Assembly: GCF_009903625.1 (NCBI RefSeq) | Contig: NZ_CP047569.1 | Span: 640,001 to 704,000 of the forward strand | Source of the DNA: Microbulbifer sp. ALW1 | Lineage (GTDB): Bacteria > Pseudomonadota > Gammaproteobacteria > Pseudomonadales > Cellvibrionaceae | Reading direction: 5' to 3' | Length of the DNA: 64,000 nt | Shown: positions 32,055 through 40,600 of the stretch, one piece after another | Layout: each line of letters opens with the position of its first letter | Numbering within the stretch: position 1 is the first letter of the stretch | Program-made: the position numbers and the translations under genes | The notes under the pieces: model-generated | The model's input: the letters and a program-made list of their open reading frames with translations, nothing else | Database searches by the model: none | What the model was told of the DNA's origin: nothing

Positions 32055-33095
32055 ATGGCGGAAAACAACCGGGACAAAGGCCCGATCACCCTGGTCGAGG
32101 CGGTGACCCAGGCACTGGCCCATGCGCTCGCCAACGATCCCGATGTGGTGCTATTCGGACAGGATATTGGTGCGAACGGCGGCGTATTTCGGGCAACGGA
32201 TGGTTTGCAGCAGCAATTCGGGCGGGACCGGGTGCTGGATACGCCGCTGGCGGAAAACATGATTGCCGGCATAGCGGTGGGTATGGCGACCCAGGGGCTC
32301 AAGCCGGTTGCTGAATTTCAGTTTATGGGATTTATCTACCCGGGGCTGGACCATATCCTCAGCCACGCCGCGCGCATGCGCAATCGCACCCGTGGCCGGT
32401 TGCACTGCCCGATTGTCTACCGGGCACCCTATGGCGGCGGCATTCATGCGCCGGAACACCACAGCGAAAGCACCGAGGCGCTATTCGCGCATATCCCGGG
32501 CCTGCGGGTAGTGGTGCCCTCCTCCCCGGCGCGGGCTTACGGCTTGCTGCTGGCTGCGATTCGCGATCCCGATCCGGTGCTGTTTCTCGAGCCGAAGCGT
32601 ATTTATCGCGCCGCCAAACAGCCGGTGCCGGACGACGGCGAGGCCCTGCCGCTGGATCGCGCCTTTGTGCTGCGCGAGGGGCGCGACCTGACCCTCATCG
32701 CCTGGGGCGCCAGCGTCAGGGAAACCCTCGCCGCCGCCGAGCAGTTATCCACAGAGGGTATTGAGGCGGAAGTCATCGACCCCGCCACCCTCAAGCCGCT
32801 GGATATCCACACCATTGTCGATTCCCTGGAAAAAACCGGACGCTGCCTGGTGGTCCACGAGGCCGCCCGCTTTGCCGGCCTCGGCGCGGAAATTGCCGCC
32901 CAGATTCAGGAGTACGCCTTCGACCTGCTCAAGTCACCGGTACAGCGGGTAACCGGCTACGACACCGTAATGCCTTATTACCAGCTGGAGAACTCCTACC
33001 TGCCCGGCGTGCAGCGCATTGTCGCCGGCGCGCGCTCGGCCCTGGATTATGGCCGGGACAGAATTGGAGATGGTGTTGGGGAGGGTCAGCGTTGA
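32055..33095 (+). CDS. 2-oxoacid dehydrogenase E1 component, beta subunit
   Basis: The 346-residue product begins directly after the stop of the alpha gene. It carries the beta-subunit blocks GQDIGANGGVFRATDGL, DTPLAENMIAGIAVGMA and PYGGGIHAPEHHSES. Near the end is VTGYDTVMPY, as in branched-chain and pyruvate E1beta. It pairs with the alpha subunit as an alpha2beta2 enzyme. The TGA overlaps the TTG start of the E2 gene, so all three genes are translationally linked. Confidence 0.93.
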   Translation: MAENNRDKGPITLVEAVTQALAHALANDPDVVLFGQDIGANGGVFRATDGLQQQFGRDRVLDTPLAENMIAGIAVGMATQGLKPVAEFQFMGFIYPGLDHILSHAARMRNRTRGRLHCPIVYRAPYGGGIHAPEHHSESTEALFAHIPGLRVVVPSSPARAYGLLLAAIRDPDPVLFLEPKRIYRAAKQPVPDDGEALPLDRAFVLREGRDLTLIAWGASVRETLAAAEQLSTEGIEAEVIDPATLKPLDIHTIVDSLEKTGRCLVVHEAARFAGLGAEIAAQIQEYAFDLLKSPVQRVTGYDTVMPYYQLENSYLPGVQRIVAGARSALDYGRDRIGDGVGEGQR

Positions 33096-34294
33096 AGATT
33101 TTCAAATTGCCCGATCTCGGCGAGGGGCTACCCGACGCGGTGATCCGGGAGTGGCATGTACGAGAAGGCGATACAGTGAGCGCCGACCAGGCGCTGGTAA
33201 CCGTGGAAACCGCAAAAGCACTGGTAGAGGTGCCGGCTCCCTGGGCGGGTACCGTGGAAAAGCTGTTTGCCGAAGCCGATGAAACACTGGAAACCGGTCA
33301 GCCGTTGGTCGGTTTCACGCAGGCTGCGACTGCGTCCGTCAACCCCACCGCAAGCGAAGAAAGCAGCGAGAAAATTGCAGATTCAGGTACCGTCGTCGGC
33401 AAAATTGAACAGGGCAGCGAATCCCTCGCGGTGGAAAATCGCCCCCTGTGCAACCGTCCGCGCAATACCACCCCGGCGGTGCGCGCCCTGGCTCGCCGCT
33501 TGCGTGTCGACCTCTCGGGGCTGCACCCGGCGGGTGCGCGCTTTACCGAGGCAGAAGTGCGCAGAGCCGCCAGCGGCCGGCCGCTGCCGAGGTGGGATGC
33601 GCAGCCGGAGCTGGTTGCAGAGGTAGCCCCGGAAATAGTCCCGGAATCGGCCAAACAAGCGGTAGCGCCGGGCGAGAAACCCGACCCCGCGCGCCGCGCC
33701 ATGGCCCTGGCGATGGAAAAATCCCGGGATCAGGTCTGCCCCATGACCCTGTGTGACGAGGCCGATATTAGCCGCTGGAAAAAATCCACCAATGCGACGC
33801 TGCTGCTGCTGCGGGCTATTGCCCACGCCGCAATGGCGGAGCCAAACCTGAACGCCCATTTTCATTGCGATCGTCTGGCCCCCCAGACACCGGTGAATAT
33901 CGGCCTCGCGGTGGATGCCCCCAAAGGCCTGTTCGTGCCGGTGCTAAAAGACATAGAGGCCCACAGCGACGAGCAACTGCTGGAAAAAATCCAAACGTTT
34001 AAGCAGCAGGCCAGCGATGGCGCCATTCCCCAGGCCGATCTCCAGGGAGCCACCATCCACCTGTCCAACTTCGGTAGCCTCGGCGGGCGCTTCGCCACCC
34101 CGGTGGTCGTGCCCCCCCTGGTGTGCATCGTCGGTGCCGGTCGCAGTTTTGAAGCGGTGCTCCCGCATAAAGGCAAGGCCCGAATCCGCCGCCTGCTGCC
34201 ACTCTCGGTAACGGCCGACCACCGCGCCGTCACCGGCGGGGAGCTGGCCAGGTTCCTCCAATCCGTGAAGGAATTTCTGGCGCACCCACAATAA
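33092..34294 (+). CDS. 2-oxoacid dehydrogenase E2 component (lipoamide acyltransferase)
   Basis: The 400-residue protein starts at TTG 33092 behind GAGGGT. It has one lipoyl domain with Lys42 in VETAKALVEV, and a linker rich in Ala, Glu and Ser. A peripheral-subunit-binding domain follows near residues 126-160 (TPAVRALARRLRVDLSGL). The C-terminal catalytic domain has His377 in DHRAVTGGE. The usual HxxxDG motif reads HxxxTG here, so the Asp that normally helps is a Thr. E2 transfers the acyl group to CoA. No E3 gene follows; the next gene is glmR. Confidence 0.92.
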   Translation: MKIFKLPDLGEGLPDAVIREWHVREGDTVSADQALVTVETAKALVEVPAPWAGTVEKLFAEADETLETGQPLVGFTQAATASVNPTASEESSEKIADSGTVVGKIEQGSESLAVENRPLCNRPRNTTPAVRALARRLRVDLSGLHPAGARFTEAEVRRAASGRPLPRWDAQPELVAEVAPEIVPESAKQAVAPGEKPDPARRAMALAMEKSRDQVCPMTLCDEADISRWKKSTNATLLLLRAIAHAAMAEPNLNAHFHCDRLAPQTPVNIGLAVDAPKGLFVPVLKDIEAHSDEQLLEKIQTFKQQASDGAIPQADLQGATIHLSNFGSLGGRFATPVVVPPLVCIVGAGRSFEAVLPHKGKARIRRLLPLSVTADHRAVTGGELARFLQSVKEFLAHPQ

Positions 34295-34347
34295 GGCCCG
34301 GTTTCTCACCAGGTTGAGACCTGTGCGGCATAAAGTTTTTGTGATTT

Positions 34348-34389
34348 TAAGTTTCGGTTTGCTATGCTTAACTTACGAATCGAAACTTA
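34348..34389 (+). promoter_or_regulatory. Inverted-repeat operator before glmR
   Basis: TAAGTTTCG (34348-34356) and its exact complement CGAAACTTA (34381-34389) lie 24 bases apart and just before the regulator start. DeoR-family proteins bind such TTTCG/CGAAA repeats, so autoregulation is likely. A TATGCT word lies between the arms. Confidence 0.6.
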
Positions 34390-34410
34390 GGTGATCATGT
34401 CAAAACGCTC

Positions 34411-35172
34411 ATGTCCAAGCGTAATACTCAACAGCGCCGCCACCAGATACTCAGTCAGATCAACGATGCCGGTGAAGCCAGTGTTGAAGAGCTGGCGCGA
34501 CAGTTCGAAACCTCAGAGGTTACGATCCGAAAGGATCTGGCGGCGATGGAAGACAGTGGCCTGCTGCTGCGTCGACATGGCGGTGCCATACCCCTGCCCC
34601 GGGAACTGGTGGTCGAAGACCCCCTGTCCCAGACCAAGCGCGCCATCGGCCGCGCCGCCGCCGAACTGATCCGCGACCACAACCGCATCGTCATCGACTA
34701 CGGCCGTACCACCACCGGCCTGATTACCGAGCTCAACCACAAGCGTGGCCTAGTAGTAATGACCAATTCCCTACATGTCGCCAACCAGCTGCGGGAACTG
34801 GAAAACGAACCCACCCTGCTGATGACCGGCGGCACCTGGGACCCCCACTTCGAAGCCTTCCAGGGCCAGGTCGCAGAACAGGTGCTGCGCGGCTACGACT
34901 TCGACCAGGCATTTATCGGCGCCGACGGTATCGACCTGGAGCGCGGCACCTGCACCTTCAACGAACAGATCGGGCTATCCCGCGTGATGGCCGATGTCGC
35001 CCGCGAAGTGATCGTGATGGCCGAGTCCAGCAAAGTTGGACGACGAATCCCGAATCTGGAATTGAGTTGGGAAATGTTCGGGACCCTGGTGACCGACAGC
35101 GGAATTGAAGACAAGGTTTGTGCGCAGCTGGAAAGCCGAGGGCTGCGAGTTATCTGTGCAGAAGTAAATTAA
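34411..35172 (+). CDS. glmR: DeoR/GlpR-family transcriptional regulator, GlmR type
   Basis: The 253-residue protein has an N-terminal winged helix-turn-helix (residues about 8-58: RHQILSQINDAGEASVEELA, then SEVTIRKDLAAMED and RRHGGA). A sugar-phosphate sensor domain follows, with IVIDYGRTTTGLI, MTGGTWDP and ADGID. The typical DeoR sensor motif GSTT is seen here as GRTT. Its place directly before glmS matches the Pseudomonas regulator of glmS. It probably senses GlcN-6-P or a related sugar. An inverted repeat lies just upstream. The gene symbol rests on this context. Confidence 0.82.
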   Translation: MSKRNTQQRRHQILSQINDAGEASVEELARQFETSEVTIRKDLAAMEDSGLLLRRHGGAIPLPRELVVEDPLSQTKRAIGRAAAELIRDHNRIVIDYGRTTTGLITELNHKRGLVVMTNSLHVANQLRELENEPTLLMTGGTWDPHFEAFQGQVAEQVLRGYDFDQAFIGADGIDLERGTCTFNEQIGLSRVMADVAREVIVMAESSKVGRRIPNLELSWEMFGTLVTDSGIEDKVCAQLESRGLRVICAEVN

Positions 35173-35224
35173 CGAAACACAAAGAGTGCATTCACCACTC
35201 TGAACCATGACGAGAAGGTGTCGA

Positions 35225-35323
35225 TACCGGGCAAACCTTTGTGAGACCGTCTGCGGCCAGGACGGCCGCAGCCGAGCCCCCATGGATGGGTTCACGGCGT
35301 GTCTCACAAAGGTTTGCCCGGTA
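35225..35323 (+). repeat. Composite inverted-repeat (REP-like) element, copy 2
   Basis: Perfect 23-bp outer arms at 35225-35247 and 35301-35323 (TACCGGGCAAACC..., complement on the right) enclose a hairpin, TGCGGCC-AGGAC-GGCCGCA at 35252-35270. A conserved block, GGATGGGTTCACGGCG, lies at 35284-35299. The plan and block match copy 1 at 3419-3513 in the opposite orientation. It lies in the glmR-glmS gap and may also act as a transcription barrier. Confidence 0.75.
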
Positions 35324-35382
35324 GCGGCATCGCCACCCAATCCAATGAGTGGCACAACACCAAAATGCCGAGGTAAGAAAGA

Positions 35383-37212
35383 ATGTGTGGAATCGTAGGC
35401 GCCCTGGGCCAAAGAAACGTAACCGGAATCCTGCTGGAAGGCCTGCGCCGACTGGAATACCGCGGCTATGACTCCGCTGGTGTGTGCCTCGTCAATGGAG
35501 ATGGCAAACTGCAATTGCGCAAAACCCAGGGCAAAGTCGCCGACCTGGAATCTGCCCTCGACGACAGCCCCACCGCCGGCCAGCTCGGCATCGCCCACAC
35601 CCGCTGGGCCACCCACGGCGTCCCCTCGGATAAAAACTCCCACCCACACGCCTCCGGCAACTTCGCCCTGGTGCACAACGGCATCATCGAAAACTACCTG
35701 GAACTGCGCGAACAGCTGATCGCCAAAGGCTACGAATTCCAGTCCGAAACCGACACCGAAGTGGTCGTCCACCTGATCCACGACCTCGCCAAAGACAACC
35801 GCGATCTGCTGCAAGCCGTGTCCGCCGCCACCAAAGAACTCCACGGTGCCTACGCCCTCGGCGTCGTCTGCTCCACCGAACCCGAGCGCCTCGTCTGTGC
35901 GCGCCTCGGCAGCCCACTGGTGATCGGGGTTGGCATTGAGGAAAACTTTATCGCCTCCGACCCCATGGCCCTGCAGCAGGTCACTGACCGCTTTATCTTC
36001 CTCGAAGAAGGTGACCTCGCCGAAATCACCCGGGACAGCATCGCCATCTGGGACAAAAACGGCGAAGAAGTCAGCCGCCCGGTGAACAAACTCCAGGGCG
36101 GCCACGATGCCGCCGACAAAGGCCGCTACCGCCACTACATGCAGAAAGAAATCTTCGAGCAACCGAAAGTGGTTGAAGCCACCATGGCCGGTCGCATCGG
36201 CGAGCACTCGGTGCTTTCCCAGGCTCTCGGCACTGCTGCCAATGAAATCCTGCCCAAAGTAAAACAGGTGCAGATCGTCGCCTGCGGCACCAGCTACCAC
36301 GCCGGTCTCGTCGCGCGTTACTGGATTGAAGATTGGGCCGGTGTCCCCTGCTCCGTCGAAGTCGCCAGCGAAATCCGCTACCGCAAAACTGCCGTGCGCC
36401 CGGGTACTTTATTCGTCACCATTTCCCAGTCCGGAGAAACCGCCGACACCCTCGCCGCACTGCGCCAGGCCAAAGAGCTCGGCTACCTCGCCTCCATGAC
36501 CATTTGCAACGTGCCCAACAGCTCCCTGGTACGCGAGTCTGAACTACACCTGATGACCGAGGCCGGCCCTGAAATCGGCGTTGCCTCCACCAAAGCCTTC
36601 ACCACCCAGCTGGTCGCGCTGCAGATATTCTGCATCGCCCTGGCCAAAGCCAATGGCATGAGCGGTGAACGCGAAGCAGAACTTATCACCGCCCTGCACC
36701 AGCTGCCGAAATTGATGGAAAAATTCACCGGCCTGGACACCCTGGTAAAAGCCACCAGTGAAGCCTTCGCGGAAAAAAATCATGCGCTCTTTTTAGGCCG
36801 CGGCGTCGAGTACCCGATCGCATTGGAAGGCGCCTTAAAGCTGAAGGAAATCTCCTACATCCACGCCGAAGCCTACCCCGCCGGCGAACTCAAGCACGGA
36901 CCACTGGCACTGGTGGATGCGGATATGCCAGTTATCGTCGTTGCGCCCAATGACGAACTGTTGGAAAAACTGAAATCGAATTTGCAGGAAGTGCGCGCAC
37001 GGGGTGGTGAACTGTTTGTTTTTGCCAGCCCGGAAGCCGGGTTCAAAAGCGAATCGGGAATGACAGTGGTAGAGGTCCCGGATGCCCCGGAAAGTCTGCA
37101 GCCGATTCTTTATACCGTGCCACTGCAATTGCTGAGTTATCACGTGGCCTTATTGAAAGGAACCGACGTAGATCAGCCGCGAAATCTGGCTAAGTCGGTT
37201 ACGGTTGAATAA
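35383..37212 (+). CDS. glmS: Glutamine-fructose-6-phosphate aminotransferase (isomerizing)
   Basis: The 609-residue enzyme makes glucosamine-6-phosphate, the first step to UDP-GlcNAc. Cys2 of MCGIVGALG becomes the N-terminal nucleophile of the glutaminase domain. Two SIS domains follow (for example [14 protein letters not shown] and [10 protein letters not shown]), and the protein ends KSVTVE. Length equals the E. coli enzyme. It follows glmR, with a REP-like element between, and ends at a good terminator. Confidence 0.98.
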   Translation: MCGIVGALGQRNVTGILLEGLRRLEYRGYDSAGVCLVNGDGKLQLRKTQGKVADLESALDDSPTAGQLGIAHTRWATHGVPSDKNSHPHASGNFALVHNGIIENYLELREQLIAKGYEFQSETDTEVVVHLIHDLAKDNRDLLQAVSAATKELHGAYALGVVCSTEPERLVCARLGSPLVIGVGIEENFIASDPMALQQVTDRFIFLEEGDLAEITRDSIAIWDKNGEEVSRPVNKLQGGHDAADKGRYRHYMQKEIFEQPKVVEATMAGRIGEHSVLSQALGTAANEILPKVKQVQIVACGTSYHAGLVARYWIEDWAGVPCSVEVASEIRYRKTAVRPGTLFVTISQSGETADTLAALRQAKELGYLASMTICNVPNSSLVRESELHLMTEAGPEIGVASTKAFTTQLVALQIFCIALAKANGMSGEREAELITALHQLPKLMEKFTGLDTLVKATSEAFAEKNHALFLGRGVEYPIALEGALKLKEISYIHAEAYPAGELKHGPLALVDADMPVIVVAPNDELLEKLKSNLQEVRARGGELFVFASPEAGFKSESGMTVVEVPDAPESLQPILYTVPLQLLSYHVALLKGTDVDQPRNLAKSVTVE

Positions 37213-37235
37213 ATTCAAAAATCAAGCTTTTAAAA

Positions 37236-37262
37236 ACGGGCCGCTTTTGCGGCCCATTTTTC
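37236..37262 (+). terminator. Intrinsic terminator after glmS
   Basis: GGGCCGC (37238-37244), a TTTT loop and GCGGCCC (37249-37255), followed by ATTTTTCT, form a good Rho-independent terminator. Confidence 0.9.
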
Positions 37263-37694
37263 TACGATTACATATTCGTTGCAGTGTTTTTTCCTAATTT
37301 TAATTTCCTGATTTACTAGTTTTTATTTTCAATTTTTCCTATCAAGCAAAAAACTGATTAGTACCGGTGTCCCATTTACATATATTTTTTACCTTAAATT
37401 TTCTTATTTTTGTAAATTTTCAATTTCAAAAATATATAAGAAAATCAGTACCTTGGTGCTAATTACCTGTAATTCGATGTAATTTTATCGACAAATATCA
37501 GAGTAATTTTTAATAGGGTTAAAATCACGCCAATTATTTTGGTGAGTAGCAATATTCATCAGCAAACGACTTTCTGCGTGGCGCAGTAATCTGTTAAGGT
37601 CGCCGACTATTTTTTATCGCTCGTCAACGGGCGGTAATAAAAATACAAATCCGATCGGGCTGGAAGCCCAAAAGCTGCCCACATGGAGAGTGCA
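37263..37694 (+). promoter_or_regulatory. AT-rich leader before the large surface protein gene
   Basis: This 430-base stretch is strikingly AT-rich against the GC-rich surroundings, with runs of T and A and words such as TATATTTTTT. It holds no supported gene. Near the end, GGGCTGGAAGCCC (a 5-bp stem) lies shortly before the start. Such regions often bind H-NS-like silencers and mark acquired or phase-controlled surface genes; that is inference. Confidence 0.5.
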
Positions 37695-40600
37695 ATGCCA
37701 CGCGCTGTTTTCTTATTCTTCCTTTTGTTTGTTATCACTCCCTGTACCTGGGCAGCCGACGGCCGTGCAGATTACGACCTCGATGACGACGGCCTGATCG
37801 AGATTGACGACTGGTCCGATTTAAATGAAGTCCGCTTCAACCTGGATGGTTCAGCCCTCTATGGTAGCAGCGCCGGTTGCCCAGTGGATGGTTGTATTGG
37901 TTTTGAATTGACCACGGATTTAGACTTTGACACCAATGCGAACGGTGTTCTGGACGTTGGTGATACCTTCTGGAATGAAGGTGAGGGCTGGCAGCCGATC
38001 GGCGATTACAGTGATCCTTTCACTGCTGTATTTCATGGCAACGGACATGAAATACAAAATCTGATGATCGCGCGTCCTAACGCCGAACTTCAGGGCCTGT
38101 TCGGCTATATCGATTATGCCACTGTCAGGGGGCTCGGCTTGACCGGGCCATTGATGACCATCGAGGGTGATGTAGATGTTGGCGGTTTAGCGGCAAGTAT
38201 TAACCAAAGCCAAATTATCGCCTGCTATGTAAAGGGGTCCGTAAGTGGACGCGCTTATATCGGTGGTCTGACTGGCTTTCTGGATGATAGCCAAATGATT
38301 GCCACTTTTTTCACTGGCACTGTTACCGGTGCGGAGGACAAAATTGGCGGTATAGCTGGTTTCGTGAGATACAGTGAGGTAACCGCCAGCTATGTTACCG
38401 GTGCCGTGATCGGGCGCGACGAAGTTGGTGGTCTTGTAGGATATCTCAGTAGTAGCAACGTAACGGCCAGCTTGTCCACAGCGAACGTTTCCGGGGTTTC
38501 TTATATTGGTGGATTAATTGGCGCTGGCTCCGGCGGTTCCACCAATTTTAGCCACTGGGCTGTGGACGCCTCAGAACAACGCTCTAGCGCGGGTGGTGTC
38601 GGCGTCGCCTTGGTCGAGCTGTTCTGCCCTATTGGTGCCGATAACAACACCTGTGCGGAAGTTAATCTGTTTGAAAGTTGGTCCAACTATACAGATGAGG
38701 AGGATTTCCCTTACTGGGATTTTGGCACTGAGTCCGAGCTCCCGGGATTACGTTTGCTAGGCAGTGTTTACCGCGATGGCGACGGGGATGGTGTCGAGCA
38801 AGCTTATGATGCCTTCCCAACACAGTTTGCGGGTAGTGTTGATAGCGATGGCGACGGGGCGATTGACTACTGGACGCCAGGGTGCGATGCAATCTGCCGC
38901 ATGGCCAGCGGTCTTGTATTGGACCAGTTTCCCTCGATTTCTGCGGCAGCGGTTGATGCGGATTGGGATGGTTTACCTGATGAGTGGAGTGCCGACTGTG
39001 ACAGTGTCTGTCAGTCCACCTCAGGCTTGACTCTCGATACATTTCCGAATGATACCGACAACGATGGCCTCACCAACCAAAATGATGAGGATGACAATAA
39101 TGACGGCATCACAGATGCCGATGCCAACTCCAACGGATTGATCGACGTTGGCACCATTGTAGAGCTTGATGCCATACGCTTTAGCCTCGCCGGCGAGGGT
39201 CAGCGTTCAAGCGCCGATAGTGAGTTAGATACCTCCGGCTGCCCACAGATTGTGGTTAATGGCACATTGAAAGAGCGCTGCGTAGGTTATGAGTTAACGG
39301 CAGACCTGGATTTTGATAGCAATGGCGATGGCGTCTTTGATAGCAGTGATGCTTATTGGAATGGAGGAGAGGGTTGGGAGCCGATTGGCAGTAGCTCTGA
39401 TAATGCATTTTCCGGACTACTTCACGGTAACGGCCATCGCATAATTAACCTGGTGGTCGCGCGCCCTGGCACGAATTTTCAAGGCCTGTTCGGCTATCTC
39501 GACAATGCCGTTGTTAGGGAGCTTGGCTTGATCGGGCCGCTAATGGCCATTGAAGGCAATGAATACGTGGGTGGTTTGGCAGGTTATACCAGTTACAGCC
39601 AAGTCACTGCTGCCTACATCAGCGGTTCTGTAACAGGCACTGGCGCTTATGTGGGGGGGTTGGTGGGTCACAGTAATTACACTGAGATCGCTGCAAGTTA
39701 CACCACAGGCACTGTTGTTGGGGATTTTGGTGTTGGTGGTGTGATTGGTAAAACTAACCATAGTCAGGTTGTAGCCATTATGACTACTGCGCAGGTGTCA
39801 GCACGTTCCGGCGGTGGATTAATTGGTTCCGGTGATTATGGAAGCTCCGTCAGCGTTAGCTATTGGGCGGAAGATGTATCGGGACGCCCTTTCAATTCTT
39901 CTGGTGCCACAGGCGTTACCTTAGTAGAACTTAAGTGTCCCACTGCTGCGGATGACACGGAATGTGCCATAGACACCCTTTATCAAGATTGGTCCAGTTA
40001 TCAAGATGCCGAAGGCAATGCCTATTGGGATTTCGGTAGTGATACCGAGCTTCCCGGGTTGCGATTGAATGGCCGTGTTTATCGCGATGCCGATGGCGAC
40101 GGTGTGGCAACGGAGTTTGATGCTTTCCCTTGGCAATTTGCTGCCAGTGTCGACAGCGATGGCGATGGCGCCCCCGATATTTGGAAAGATGGTTGTGAAG
40201 CCGAGTGCCATGCCGCTAGTGGGTTGATTCTGGATTTGTTCCCGGCGGATGCCGCTGCGAGTATTGATACCGACGAAGACGGCTTGCCGGACCAGTGGAA
40301 TGAAAGCTGCGACAGTGCCTGCCAGTCTTATTCTGGCCTGACACTGGATGACGACAATGACAATGACGGCGTCGTCAACACCGAAGATGCCTTCCCGATT
40401 AATGCAGCTGCCGCCGTGGATACCGATGGAGATGGCTTGCCGGATGCCTGGCTCAACACTTGCGATAGTGCTTGTCAATCGACCTCTGGTCTCACCCTGG
40501 ATGCTTCATTGGATGATACCGACAACGACGGTGTAGTGAACGACGAGGATGCGTTTGTTAACAACAGCGCAGCATCGGTGGATACCGACGGTGATGGCTT

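Noticed and set aside
37600..37694. Possible cyclic-di-GMP riboswitch before the surface protein
   Set aside because: The short GGGCTGGAAGCCC stem and surrounding bases do not show the conserved riboswitch core; nothing beyond a small hairpin is supported.
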